Positions 1-13,484 of a stretch of DNA of 64,000 nt are shown here, one piece after another. Source of the DNA: Oxyruncus cristatus (lineage: Eukaryota > Chordata > Aves > Passeriformes > Cotingidae); assembly GCA_013399855.1 (NCBI GenBank), contig VXAY01003155.1:62001-126000 (forward strand). Reading direction: 5' to 3'. The position numbers were made by a program, and so were the translations under genes. Numbering within the stretch: the first letter of the stretch is position 1; the number at the start of each line of letters is the position of its first letter. The notes beneath the pieces are model-generated. The model did not search any database. It saw only the letters and a program-made list of their open reading frames with translations, and was not told the DNA's origin.

Positions 1-240
1 GGACACCAAAGCATAGAAAGCATTTAGTATCTCAGCTTTTTCTGTATCATATTTAACTGACTTAACTAGCTTATACTAACTTGTTCAGCCGTGGATCCAC
101 ACCTTGTACTTCTGCTTGCTGCTCACACACACACTGATGCCTTCTTTGTTATTCCTGGCACCTTTGGCCAGTTTGAGTTCCAGCTGAACTTTTGCCTCCT
201 CCACAGCTCGAAGCAATATTTCTATGTGCATCTCTGTGTC
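1..240 (-). mobile_element. CR1 LINE ORF2 fragment (endonuclease-RT linker), cut by the window edge
   Basis: Read on the minus strand, one frame gives the CR1 ORF2 linker block between endonuclease and reverse transcriptase. It includes EAKVQLELKLAKGARNNKEG (about 215-150) and, further on in the same frame, DTEKAEILNAFYALV (48-4). Both match my memory of bird CR1 ORF2 (AKAQLEL..A..NNKKGF and EEKAEVLN.FF). The frame is kept between them but is broken by in-frame stops (for example TGA at 87-85), so the copy is dead. The reverse-transcriptase part should lie beyond the left edge. The right boundary is a guess, since the match fades near position 235-270. Confidence 0.8.
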
Positions 241-3200
241 TTTATCGAAGAGGCATTGCTTAATACCTGACATTGGTATCCAGAATTGATACCTACCTGT
301 CTGTGATTTCTCATATTTTCAAAAATGTTAATAATGAGTAAAATTCAGAGTAATGGGATCAATGAGCAACATTCGAAACAGCAACAAGTGAATTATTGCT
401 GTACCAACTGATCTGCTACGTTCCTTCCTGAGCATTTGAAAAACTGTTTATGAGTTGTTTTGACACTGCCAGGGAAGTTAAAAGGAAATACCTTGTATCA
501 TTATAGAGGTGTATTTCAAAGTTCTACCTTTAAAATTTTACCATGAGTTCGTGGTTAATCAAGATGCTACTACAAAAGATTGCATATGCACATAATGAAT
601 GCTACAAGGATTGTGTATGCTTGTGTATCGAAAATGAATATATCTATGTATAGTACAGGCTATAGGCATAAAGAAATGAGAGAATTTTTATATAAGCATC
701 TTTGAAGAGACAGCATGAAAAGAAGCGAATAGAGGCATTTGATGTGGGCTGGCGAGCAACACAGTAAAGTGTGCTCCATGAAATGTGCACGTGCACATAG
801 AAAGCACACATTTGTTAGGGACGAAAGTGCATATGCCTGGAAACATTTATAGAGAAGAGTATTTTTATAGTCTGCATCTGTGTGCGGGAATTTGGCCATG
901 GAGTTACAAGTCTGTTTATGTAGAGATAAAAGGAGAGTATGTGGATTTGTATATATAGGCTAGGGCAGTGGATATAAGTGAGGTGGTATCAATGTTCACT
1001 CCAAATACATATTTACAATGTGCCAACCTATAATCTTAATTGGAAGGATTTATCCCTAGGAAGCTATATTGATGGAAAAGTGAGAAAAAAAAGTGGAAAA
1101 ATATAGCAATGAAATAAAAATAATGAACTACAATTACGATAGAATAAGCAATTCCTTATGTTGTCTTGATAAATATTTTATGCTTTCAGTGTATCACTTG
1201 GAAAAGCGGCATTATTTTCTCTATTGGTATCAGCTAGGTTTAGTCAGTATTTATGTACCCAGCAGCACAAAAAAACCCCAAACCAGTGGTTATGTTATTT
1301 TTCTTGTTTGCTTTAATATTTTTAAACAGTAGCCCCACTTTACCAAGAATTTTTTTTCCACAAATCTCTCAATTACTAGGAAACTTCTCAGGGATGGAAG
1401 AGAGGACATACTTTTCTTTTTGTGTGTTTCCTTTTGCAAATCTTACTCTGTCACAGACCTGTACTGCTAAATATCTTGCAGCACTGATTATTACTTCTGC
1501 TTTGAGTGGCACTTCCTACCCTACCAATCATTATTAAAGCAGACTTTACTGCTAATTTCCTGGAAGATTCAAATGCTTCTATTTCAAGGTCATCTCAAAG
1601 GATAGTTTAAGAGCTTTTTCTGTAAAATATGTATATTTACAAGAGCACGCATAAATGGTCACCAGGGAAGATAAGCTATCAGAGAGTAAAGAGATGTCTT
1701 TCCTTATACAGTTCACACACCAGTGAAGCAGATAAAATTGGTTTTGTACCCAGCCTATGAATACACTGTTAGGAACTCCGTCCTGAAAATTGATCTACTG
1801 AGATAAAATTCAATGCATCTCTTTTCATAAATATCTAACTGTGGCATCAAAATTCTACTGCTCTTGCCTGAATAACCATGTACCTGTCGTTCCAGCAGGT
1901 AGTAGGAGAGACTTCACTCATGTGCTCAAGAGACATGGGAACAGGCTGCATCTGTAGGTAATTAGAGAATTAGTTTTAGCGCACAAAGATGTGAGTCCCA
2001 GTTTACAATTATTAAAGCCAGACGCATGACTGACTATGAAATGTTAAGATTAAATGTGTTTATTTTTAATAACAAAGGCATCCAGTATTCATTAACTTGT
2101 TGTTGGTTTTTTTTCAAGTCCCTCTATGCAGCTTTGTATTCCTGGTCTTGTCTTCCCTCTCTCTAGTGCATAAAAAATACTGTAACACTACGTCGTTTTA
2201 GAAACAAGCAGAATTGTAACATTACCAAGGCTCACTTTTGCTCTCGGTTCACTCTGTGGCGATGATTCACCTTCAAAAGCTTAACTTCAGTGTTGTATGA
2301 AAATTTTATATAGGCATAAAGGTGCATATGGGCTTTAGTGTTCTTAAAATATGTGGTCACCTCAGTAACACGCAAAATCAGATGTGGGCAGGATGAGGAC
2401 TACTCACAACTGGAAAGTGCTCAGAACCTTGTTAACTGGTACACAGCTAGCAGCAATTTTAATGTATTGTTGGGAAAAAGGAAATCACATTGCAGTGGCT
2501 GTCATGTGGCAGCTCCTACAATTTCCCCTTAAAGCTACCATTCACTTCTCTTCACACAATACACTAACTCCTAAAGCAAAAGACCAATATGTGAGAAATT
2601 GGAAAATATACTAAGCTCAAGCCAGTTGCTGCTACAATCAATAGCTAAAAGTCAAATGGAATGAATGCAGGCTCTTTATTTCACAAGAAATCATACTTAG
2701 TTGTGATCTATGTGATGAAGTCAGCTAAAAATCTGTGTTTATACGTAACCTATTATCCTATAAACAGTCAAGGTGTAACACGTTCCTTTAGAAGAAACCC
2801 TGCCTATTTCACTTTTGCTTTATTTTTTTACAGTGTGTCACAAGAAAAAAAAAGAATTAATATTTTTAATTCTTTTATTTGTTTTTAACTAGTTGACATT
2901 TAATGGCAAAACATGAGTTAAGTGAAAGTGCCCTAGTCTAGAGCAAAGAAGATGATGTGCTGTAATAACTGAAAAAAAAAAGAAAAAAGAAAAAGAAAAA
3001 AAGTACCTCTTGTTTTCTTTTGCTGCTATAATTAGAATTTTTCTGGAAAAAAAAAATCTATGGAAAACTAACTCAAGATTTTGTGTTAATACTGTACAAG
3101 ACCAGCTTAGCTGATGCTTTGCTCAAACCACCTAAGAAATCATCTTACTCTAAGAACATGAACCTACATGGATGTTCAGGAAGGGCCAATTCAGTCTTCT

Positions 3201-6200
3201 ATGCATTGGGGGAATGAAAAATGATCCTACAGTCTCTGTTTATGGTGTTCTGGATTTGAGATGGGTGGTACAAACAGAAACACCTTTCTGATGTGTAAAA
3301 CAGAAGCATGGAGGTTTCCTGGTGAGGAATCCTTCAATTTCCTTCACTATTATATTGATTAAAATTTCTGCCTTAATGCAGCAGAGCTCAAAATAATATG
3401 ACATTTTATTAATCTGTCTCTAAAAAAAGTATTTGGAAAGTGTAGTCCCTAATCTTGATGAAAGTGTATGGTAGTCACAGAGCTTTTTTCAAAGGGTGAT
3501 TTGTCTATTATTAACACATGGAAAACATATATTATGACCACTCATGCTCACTATGAAATATCTCAGTGTCAATTCAAAATATCATTCCTGCATTTGACTG
3601 ATTTTGAAACATGATTCCTTTACAATGCTGATTTCAGCTTCTAAGTTATTTCCATGCATTACTATTCCATTTAAAACTATGCATTAAAGGCCACTCTTTT
3701 CAAAAGATGAATTCCAAGGTATGACAGAATCAGGCTCTCACCTAGTACATATATAGAAATATTTATGTCCCTATGAAAGCAAAAGATAAATCAATCCCTG
3801 AAAGAGTAGATATTTTCTTCTTTGATCAGTGTTTCAATGCTATTTTGAATTGCTTATTGGGAAAGATATTAAAATTCTAACTTTTAAAATCTGAATAATT
3901 ATATTAATTTTAATACCTTTTAAAAACACTTGCTTCCTTGTAAGAAATTGTTTAGACATTTCCATTTGGTGCTTTGTTGAACAGAGACACTGTATAATAA
4001 TTTATGGCTCTTCATCATTGGAAGGAATGTGAAAGTGATGCAAGCAATTAAGATACAGAATGAGAAGTCTGAAAGAGAAGAAACCTTAACTATCTTATCT
4101 CATTTAGATATCCACTAACCCCTTTATCTAGATTCACTTACTCAAACCCAAGGCCTGTGATTTTGTTTAATATCAGCAAGAAATAAAGAGCTTTTCAGCT
4201 AAATACAGCTATATACCACTATTAACTGCAGCTCTTGAAGCAGTTGTTGTGGAAAGGGAAGTCTAAACCCTTCAATGTCAAGGCATTTAGAGGCACTCTA
4301 GCATCAATCAAGGTCTACGTCCAGTAAGTGCCTGCTTAGATTTACATGAAATATTCATACAGCATTAAGTTTTGTTTTTCTCTCTCCTAATCATCACTTT
4401 TAGGAAGAAACTACAATCATCACAGTTAAGGGAGGGCGTTATGGGATGTGCAGCACCTTTCAGTGTCAGACTTCCTGCAGATAACTAGCTCTGTAATGAG
4501 GCAGCACACTGTATAGACTACCAAAGGTCTTCCTCACACAACCTAGCCTTGTTATCGTGCACTATTCATCTTCAAGTGGACAACTTAAAGCAAACAAATG
4601 TAATTAATTAACCATGACAGATGTGTCAAATAGGGATTTCAAGTCTTGAAAAATATTTAGCATTGCCTTTACATGAGCAAAGTTTCCCCCCCACACGTGT
4701 TCTCCAAAAAACAGTCTTCAGGTCTTCCACTACACTTTTAACTGTAGAAGCACTCAGAATCTTTCTAGACTGAAAGTGATTTATTCTTTTTGTATTTTTA
4801 TGATGTTTTTCATATATCTATGCAGAGTTTCCAAAATGTTCTCAGGCATTATAGCCTGAGAACTGCTATTATCTATGGTTGGCTACAGACCATCGCTAGT
4901 CTTTTCCCGCCTTGAATACAGTATCAACAAGTCTGTGTGGTAATTTATCCATCATCATTGGCCATTCAGAATACATTAAATTCATTGAGTTTTTTTTAAG
5001 GAAAATAATAACATTTGTTGGGAGTTAGAAGTTTAGGCCACATAGAAACATTGTGCACTGCCTTCTGAATGAAGTATAAACAACATTTCTTATCATCCTT
5101 TATTTAGCCTTAGAGCAAATTCAGTTAGTCCACCACTGGCTGTAGCAGCACCTAGAATCTTCTTTGTTATCAGACAAGTAATATCACAAGTTTAGGTCTT
5201 ATTAAAAACTACTAACAAATAATGGCTTAAATTATTGTGATTTTGCTGCAGGAATAAGAACAGATCAATACTCATAAAAGCAGAAAAATATAAAAGATTA
5301 TCTAGTTCAGCTCAGGCTGGAATTAAACCTGAAAAATGATATTCAACTATTTAACTTACAGTGTGTACAATTATATTTTAAAAAACTTAGGATTTTTGGT
5401 AGTTCATAGTACTATATGTATGAAAAATCTAAGATTCCCAAGAAGAATACGAAAAACAAAGTTTGCACAGTTAGCACAGCACCTACTAAGGTATCAGGTT
5501 TTTCTATAGCCTCCTATTCTCTCCTTTTAAACATTCATACAACAAAGTAACAGCATTTGTATTATACTCTCATGTTGAGCCTGCTGGCATCATCAATTTT
5601 GATTTTTCTCAAAGGAATCTGGATTCTCTAATAAATTACCATGCCAAAATTGAAGCTGATTGCCCAAAAATTGAATATAAATGGCAAAGTACTGAAACCT
5701 AGGAAGACATCCAAAAATGTCAATGTATTTGTTATTTTTAAAAAGCTCAACATATTTGTTTACTTTTAAAACAGTTAAAATAGAAGTTATCTTCTTTTAT
5801 TATATTCCCTAAGTAATAATAAAAATAGAAAACCATGATCACATTGTGCACGCGAGAAAAGAAAAAGGCAGTTCTGAGTATCTGTTCATCTAAAGATTAG
5901 AGCATAGGTAATCAAAAACAATTTGAAACAATTTGGGCCAATAATCTTCATTTACCTCAAATAAAGACAGTCATACTTAAAATCAAAAAATACAACTGTA
6001 CAGTTGTTGAACATAAAAGCATTTACTATACCAACTCACAAGACATTCTTGTTCAATTCCCAGTCTCTTTACTTAGGAGAACCCATATTATAAGAACAAA
6101 CTAGATCTTAAAATACAGGTGTTCTTTCATTTTTCCCTGATTTGGTATGAAAGAGACTTCAGTTTTTGTTCATTAAAAAAGGAGGAAAGACAGAACCTAC

Positions 6201-9200
6201 TGACATGAAGCTGTGTAGGCAAGACACATTCACAGCTAATTTATAACAGTGAGTAAAGTTTGCACAGTATCTGACTCAGAAGAGAAACGGCAAAATCTTC
6301 CCTGATGAGGCCTTGCTGAGTTTTAAGTAACCCATGGCAGCAGTATAAGCAGCCCTACTTTATAATACATTTTCCTAATGTACAGTGTTTCTGGCCTAGG
6401 ATGCTGTGGGATGCAAAGATCCTTCTGGGAGTTGCTGACAGCTCTTAATTACTACCAAATTTAGTGAAATCAAAGGTACTTATCACATTTCTAGCTGCTA
6501 ATTTATGAAGCATTCTTTTTCTGCTCTTTTCATATCAGCATTGAAATGTATTAGTTATGATAGCAATCTAAACTATATTCTTGTTGTACACTATTGCAAT
6601 AAAATCTTGTCATTAAATGCTTCATTTTGTGCTTTCTAATTCTGCCTTATGTCATTAGTATTTCCAAATGTTTAAGGTCTTGATAGATCAAGAAAATAAA
6701 AAATATGTCTATGTTGAATGGTGTAAATAGAACCATAGAACCTAGAAAAAGAAAATTATCCAGAGGGTATTTGGGATTCAAACATCTTTTAAGCAGAATT
6801 TAGTGTTAAATTTCAACGTTAAAAAAAAAAAACAAACAACCCCTGAATTTAGTATAAGCTACTTACAAACCCAGTCATATTCATCTCTAGTACTACCCAG
6901 CTTGGATAAATCAAATCCTCAGGATAGAAACGCAGCATTTCTCTAATTCTGGCTCATAAAGTGGCATAATCCATTAGTCACCTCTTTGCATGTAAGTTTG
7001 GGTAGCTTTCAAAGTTGACTTCTGGTTTTTGTTCTGACATTGTCTATTGAATTTTTATTTGAACATTTCAAATGACTCATAGATTTCTTCTACTTTTTGG
7101 TGTTTTTTTTTTCTGGGTTCTCTGAGGTGATTTCAGAATGGCATGCAATCAGTTGTGGTTTGGTTCATATTTCAAGCTACACTGAAACCTGCTGAAATCT
7201 GTAGAGCTTGAATCAGTTGTAGCCCATCATACCTGTGGGATATCTTTAATCCCACAAGTTGTGGGACCTTAAGTACATGGTTAGCTTTTGATCTTACTGC
7301 AATGATTCTGAACATAACTGGCAAAAGCAAGGCTATCCAGACATAAAGGAATTGACTCTCTCTTCTTCTTCTGCTTCCTGAAGTGTTCTCACAGCACTGA
7401 ATAACATTAGGCTCTGCTTTGTGGGTAGGTGTGATGCAATGATTTCCACTGTAGACTTTCATCAGATTCACAATGCAGAAAGGCTACCAAACACAGAACA
7501 CAGAATATTCTCCCTGTTCTAGATTTATTCTTAAAATTAGTAAATACTGATCTGCATGAGCACAGTACACACAGCTGAAGCATACATGTGTTATATCAAA
7601 GGCTTTTTCTTTCCATCCATGCATCCCATATATTTCTTTTAATAAACTTAAATTTTCGTAATGCAATTCCTTGTGTGAAAAATATCCAAGATCTAGCTTT
7701 CTGCTTTGTATTATTTGCAGATGCCTTGGACATCCTTTAGATAGCTAACTATCTGACTTCATCAATGACTGCAGGTATCAGTGACACAATCACAAGGCTG
7801 CAAGTCCAGCTTGATAGATATGTGCAGCCTATGTATTATCAAAAATGGATTACAGAAACTTAAATGTGTTTGTAATGTCACTTCAGATTCATTTTTTACT
7901 TTTCTTTCCCCCTTGAAGTATAATCCAGTATGATCCACATTACTGTATTTTAAAATGATAGATAGGTTACCATCCAAATTATTTGTAAGACATAAATGAC
8001 CATTGTATCTCCTTTGAAGTCAGAGGATGTATTCTGTATGACTCAATCATTAAATCATCTTACAAATGTCTAACAAAGCACCTGCATTTAACCATACTTC
8101 CTATATTTACATTTTTGGCCTCTTTTTTAAGATCAGGCATAAATCCATCAGGCCACTTTAGAACTTCAGAACTTCCTTCTTTTACATATCTACCATTCAT
8201 TATCCAGAAGTTATTCTGTCCCCTGTGTTAAATTACTTTATGCTGCAGCTTACATGAACATGTCTTGCTTTCATCTGGCATTTCAAATAGGGCAAAGACT
8301 GCTGTACAATTTCCAAACACAACTGTGCTAACAGAGATGAATTACTACAGTTTATATAATTTATATTAGGAATTCATAGACCTAGCAAAAGGGATTAGTA
8401 CATTTTATTTCAGGGTAGGAGATGATCCTGTCATTAATGGTCGATACTTTCATCATCTTTTAAACCTGAGGAATTTCCTGGGTGACAAGACTGTAAGGAC
8501 ATATCAGGGATTCACAGCTGTGAGCTTTATCTGGCCGTGTACTGCTTTACTTTCAGTATGTGGACTACGTTCCATCAAAACTGGATTAGACTGTCAATCA
8601 TGTCCTGCAATGTATATTGTATTATGATTTTTTGAAAATGTCACTGAGATCAGAGTAATTTCTTGGCTAATTGCATCTCGTCTCTTCTTAATACTGTGCA
8701 TTTAATGGTTTCATTACCTTACATGACAGTCACAGAGTCTAGTCCAGCATTAAAGGCAGTTTTACTTTTCTTTATAAAAAAAAAGAAAAAAAAAAAAAGA
8801 AAATCTAAGGAATCCTCAATCCTTTTAATAATATGGAAAAAATATTTAAGACACTTCTATATTTGATTAAATGAAATAAAAATGTGTTTGTGGCGTGCAC
8901 ATTGTTCCCTGTGGTCTGAGATATACATACTAGCAGAGATTGTTTCTCTAATCCCAAAAGCACACCTTATGCTTAGCACTGTATTTTCTTCTCTCCTCCT
9001 GTTATGGAAATAGATTAAAGAAAATATTAACCTTTAAGAAACTGTCATTCATTACTCACACAGTTTCTATTTTATGTATGTTTTCTCGAGGGAAAGTCTC
9101 CCAAACGCAAAAATATTTGTGTTTCAATATTACCCATTTAGGCATGAGAGATTCATTTAGATGAATGTTACAGTATGTTTCCTGATGTTTCATTAAATGA

Positions 9201-9450
9201 TAGTTTGCCTACAGCAAAAGGTTATGATGAAATGTGTCAGAAGTAGTAGAACTGTTGGAGTGTTACAAAAGCAGTGAAGTCAACCAACTTGTTTTAAGGA
9301 TCATCTCAGAACCCAAACAATTAGAGCTATTAGGGCACTCATACATACCGTCAGAATGCTATGACTATAAAAAAACAGTGGTAGGTCTAATTTAGATGTT
9401 ATTGTTTAAGTTATAATCAGTGCTTAAAGTAAGAAGAAAACACTGCCTAA
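241..9450. other. AT-rich unique non-coding DNA, no gene seen
   Basis: No open frame here exceeds about 100 codons, none resembles a known protein, and frames overlap on both strands. The stretch holds A-rich runs (2971-3003, 8779-8803), a perfect 10-bp hairpin with a 6-base loop (4838-4863) and a 16-bp perfect palindrome (5992-6007). Structures of that size are expected about once by chance in 64 kb. I see no LINE, LTR or tRNA-like sequence between 270 and 9450. Confidence 0.6.
2971..3003 (+). repeat. A-rich low-complexity run
   Basis: Thirty-three bases made only of A with scattered single G, of the pattern A(5-10)G. It may be a simple repeat or an old poly(A)-like tract. No retrogene or recognisable retroposon is attached upstream. 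Confidence 0.8.
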
Positions 9451-9697
9451 GCTGTGCCAGGGGAGGTTTAGGTTGAATATTAGGAAAAAAATTTTTACAG
9501 AGAGAGTGATCAGACGTTGGAATGGGCTGCCCAGGGAGGTGGTAGATTCACCATCCCTGGAGGTTTTTAAGATGAGACTGGATGTGGCACTTAGTGCCAT
9601 GGTCTAGTAATCCAACACATGGCTTTGTTGGATCACGGGTTGGACTTATTGATCTCAGAGATCTTTTCCAACCAAGTTGATTAATTGATTCTATGAT
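9451..9697 (+). mobile_element. CR1 LINE 3' end (end of ORF2 plus 3' UTR)
   Basis: The plus strand runs from the last coding block of CR1 ORF2 into its 3' UTR. The recognisable phrases are a GGGAGGTTTAGGTTGAATATT block, TGGAATGGGCTGCCCAGGGA (W-N-x-L-P-R region), GGAGGTTTTTAAGATGAGACTGG, and a tail ending in GATTCTATGATT, the hallmark CR1 3' terminus. Everything upstream of the ORF2 C-terminus is missing, the usual 5' truncation of LINE insertion. No target-site duplication was found, which is normal for CR1. Confidence 0.93.
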
Positions 9698-12600
9698 TAA
9701 TCAAACTGGCCGGGAAGGTGGTGGTTTAGGATGGAACTGACAAAACCCCTGTCTTCAATAACTGTACAACACTACCTCTGCCATACTTAATACAAGGTGT
9801 TACTCATCTCTGTAGTCTATTATGTAATTATTTGCCTAAAGATAAACATGCACACCCTCTCCTGGATTTTTTTATTCCTTTAAGCAAGGACATCCAACTT
9901 GCCCATATAACCCCTCCTACTCCACCAGGCAAGGCAAAACACCAACACTTCTACCATTCTGCAGTCCTTGCTTTTATACTCTACCAACTAATTGCAAGCT
10001 ACAGGGGAGAGAATACACAGGGAAGACAGGCATATACTGCCAAGGATTCCTGGTAGGGGTGCTTGTAATGAAGAACACTCTTAGGTTTGGATCTGACAGC
10101 AGCTGGAAAATCTAGTTCAAATTTGCTGTGGCAGGTAGAAAGAGTGTGAATGTTAAAATATCCGACTTGCTAGCCATCTGCGTGGTTTGCATCCAGTTTG
10201 AGTGGATTGCTCCTATCACTTGCATAAATGTAAGCTGTCAACTTTTCAAAGGTGCTTTTTATGATTATTTGGTTGAGAATGCCTTTTATTTAAATATTAC
10301 AACACATTTTATTGATATTCTTGCAAAATAGGAATAATGTTTAAACATTGCATAAAACTACAGTGCATTTCATTCGAGAAAACTGATCGTATCAGCAGAT
10401 GAACATGTGCATTCATGAATTGCTTAACTCCTAGTAAGTTTCAAAATTAGCAAAAAGTCATTAGTGTCTGACAAAGGGACTACTTACACTGGTCTGAAAC
10501 AGCATTGACAGTTCTGGTGAGGTGGGGAGGGGAGGGAGAAAGAAAAAACGTGACAAAACCAGGACTTCCTTAAGCTAACAATGAGACAGTCCTGGCACCT
10601 TGTTTTTAATTCCATTTTCTATTACATTAGTATTTGGTCTCCATATATTTCTAAGAACAAATTGAGTTAGTGACGTTTTTAAGATAGGCAAGTCCTTGCT
10701 TAAAAACATATGTACATTAAGATATTATGCCTAAGAACACTAGCTGAGCCTAGCAGCATGAATGAATTTAACAAGTAATGGATGTGTAAGGGAAGCTGGC
10801 CTTTCTCCTGCAAAAGAGAAGGTGGGGGAGGAGAAGAAAAGGAGGGAGTTTTACATTCCCAACAGTTTCTAAAAATAGCTTATTTATGCACAAAAACATA
10901 TGGATATAGACAAACAATTAGTTTCTACCAATTAAAAGGAATCCCTGTGCATGCTTTCTGTCACGTATATCTGAAAAACAGTATGCTTTGCTAAAAATCT
11001 GTTAGTAGGAAAGCAAGAAGGAAAAATCCTCCTAAGAATTTTTTGATACTCCCTTTTCTTTGAAAGCACAGCACATGTGAGAAAACTGTTCCTTAGGGTT
11101 AACCCCTTTGTCTGCAAGGCAGACGCAGACTAATGTTTTGCAAATCTGGTTCACAGCAGAGGCTGTGTGATTCCTCTTGGTCACTTCCTCTGATGGCATA
11201 GTTGCATATACAAGAAGCAAAATAAAATTTCTGTTTTAAAAAGTATGATTTATTTGCAATAGAATGTATTAATCTTCTGTTTGCCATGTTTTAACTTGTA
11301 GTGACAGCAAGTGTGACCTATGTTGACATGAGTGTGAGCAGGCCACTATTTCCAAAGAGACAGGACATTGCCATCATGGTTGACCTGGAATATTTTGGGG
11401 GTCCCTGTTGTCCCCTTGAATATGACTAAGTGTACTTTCCACTATATGGCCTCAATTACAGTCTGGTAGCACTATGACCACACCATCAGAAGAAAATATA
11501 TTTGCTGTGAAGTAAAATAGCCCTTTGACCAGATTTTATGTTCATGAAAACAGCTCTAGAGTTAGATATCACATTTTATCCATAAAAAAAAAGAAAAAAT
11601 AAACAACACATTTTAGAATTAAATAGCTTCTTCTGTCTATTGTGGTAAATTCATCCAAATAAGTAAATATATTGCAAAAACTGAAGTAAATAAAAATATC
11701 TGATGATGAATTAAGGTTGACTATAAGATGAATATACCTTCATTACACAATTTAGAGACCAGCTGAGATAGAATCATACAGATATGTTCATTCCAAGGCT
11801 TCGTAATATTGTCAAAAAATCCCTTGATAAAAATTTACTCAAGTTGTCATTCTGGGACAAATGGGAAAATTCAAGTAAGAATAGACAGAAGAGAGAACAC
11901 CAAACTATTCTTTCACCTCAGTTAATTGAGTCATCAAGGAATTGGGGGACTGATTGCTGATGAGATGTTGAGGATTACAACAAAGCCTTCACCTATAATA
12001 TTTCAAGCTGCTTAACATATTTTCCTGACGAATGAAGATCTCCATCAACATATGTAGAATCTATGGTTAGTTTAATAATGATGTGGGATAGGAACACTCC
12101 CATTCCTCCCAAAAAAGAAATGAATGACATGACTAACAGCATGCCTGTTCAATGGACTATCCTCTACCAATGGACAAGCTAAACCCTTTAATGACTTTCC
12201 TTCTGCTACACTAATGATGTAGACCAAAATAATATATATCTGAAAAATAATAATATTCTGTACACCACTTAACTAGTGAAGAGAAATTACTATGATCTGT
12301 AATGGGAAACACATTTCAGAGAACATTGTCAGTAAGCCTCAAAACTGAAGAGCTGGACTTAGGGTCCATGGGTCTTCATAAATTTCACATAAACTTTAAT
12401 CTATATTGATCTTAGGTCTCTTCACACTCCTGTAGTTGCAAGTGCTTGAATAACTCCTGTTTTTTCGAAATACAGAAATTTAAGTGGAAGTTCAATAAAA
12501 TGACTGGAAGATAGAAAATGCAGTCTGCTTTGAAATTAAATGTATAAAACCTTCTATACTCATCTCAAATTCTAGAAAGTTATGTATTTGACATCATCAT

Positions 12601-13342
12601 CGGTCAGAGTTGTGGATTAATAATTTCTTTTTTTCCTTATCTCTACTATGATCAGTCAGTTGTTCTGATGGTATTTGATGACATTGAAGATGGGCTTGAA
12701 GAAGACAAGTGGTTTCTTCAAATCCTTCTCTTTTTCAGAGTAGGGGGGAAAAGAATGCTATATTAACTGCATGCTATCAAAATATTTTCCCTCTAATTTA
12801 CAGACCTAAAACTACCACCAATACATCTGCTTGAAAGGCAGAATTCATTCATCCTTTTTCATACAGAAGTGGAATTAACATTGAAAATATGTCTCTTTTT
12901 TAGAGCAGAAAAAGTCGTAAGTCGAACATGGAACGACGATGTAAAGTTGACCTTCAAATACCTCTAAAACTGAAGCCACACTGATATTGGTACAGTCCAA
13001 AATACAAATTAAAGCAATCTAAGAGCTGTTCTGCATTACACTGGCTACAACAATCCAGATGTGCTCTTCTGTTGCTTGGTTTGCCTGGTAGACGGTCACT
13101 TTGCCCATGCTGCTTATAGTGGCATTTAGGCAAAGGTGTAATACAAGAGCTAAGAGTTAACTCTGATTAAATCTACTTCAGCCCAAAAGTGAGTTTGAGG
13201 TGATGCTAACCCAGTTTTTGAGGAGTTTTATGCTGTCTGAGCACTGCAAACTTGCTTCTAAGTGCTACAGCGTCTTGACTGTATGGAGTGATCTCCAAAA
13301 TCCCTTTTACACCCTTGACTGACGAAAGGACCACTAAGTATA
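9698..13342. other. Unique non-coding DNA
   Basis: No gene, RNA or interspersed repeat recognised. There is a G-rich purine run near 10518-10550 and another near 10812-10850. Three staggered minus-strand frames at 10932-11287 overlap one another and match nothing I know. Confidence 0.55.
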
Positions 13343-13484
13343 CAGAATCACAGAATATTCTGAGTTGGAAGGGAACCACAAGGATCATCAAGTCCAACTC
13401 TTAAGTGAATGGCCCATACAGGTAACAAACCAGGAACCTTGGAATTATTAGCAATATGCTCTAACCAACTGAGCTAATCTCTGC
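13343..13484 (-). mobile_element. tRNA-Ile-derived SINE with CR1 tail (TguSINE1-like)
   Basis: On the minus strand the element starts with a tRNA-like head (13484-13410) and ends with a CR1-type 3' tail (about 13404-13343). The head carries TTAGCTCAGTTGGTTAGAGC (13477-13458), identical to the D-arm and A-box region of tRNA-Ile, then the anticodon loop CTAATAA with anticodon AAT. Its B box is decayed to GGTTTGTTACC from the usual GGTTCGATCCC, and it ends in TGGGCCA. The tail has the CR1 sequence around CCCTTCCAACTCAG. The passerine SINE TguSINE1 is known to be a tRNA-Ile head fused to a CR1 tail, which lets CR1 machinery copy it. The copy is about 140 bp, looks full length, and is probably transcriptionally dead because of the B box. 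Confidence 0.85.
13410..13484 (-). pseudogene. tRNA-Ile-like head of the SINE
   Basis: This is a tRNA-shaped module inside the SINE, not a working tRNA gene. A box and anticodon loop are intact. The B box and T arm are mutated, and the 5' acceptor side (starting about GCAGAGA) no longer matches the 3' acceptor side (TGGGCCA). It would have been the internal RNA polymerase III promoter of the SINE. Confidence 0.82.

Noticed and set aside
2971..3003. Poly(A) tail of a processed pseudogene
   Set aside because: No retrogene-like sequence upstream and no flanking duplication found.
4838..4863. 10-bp perfect hairpin with 6-base loop
   Set aside because: Near chance expectation for this window and no supporting context.
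5992..6007. 16-bp perfect palindrome ACAACTGTACAGTTGT
   Set aside because: About one palindrome of this size is expected by chance in 64 kb, and nothing nearby supports a binding site.
9451..9697. Possible protein-coding exon
   Set aside because: The sequence is a standard CR1 3' end.
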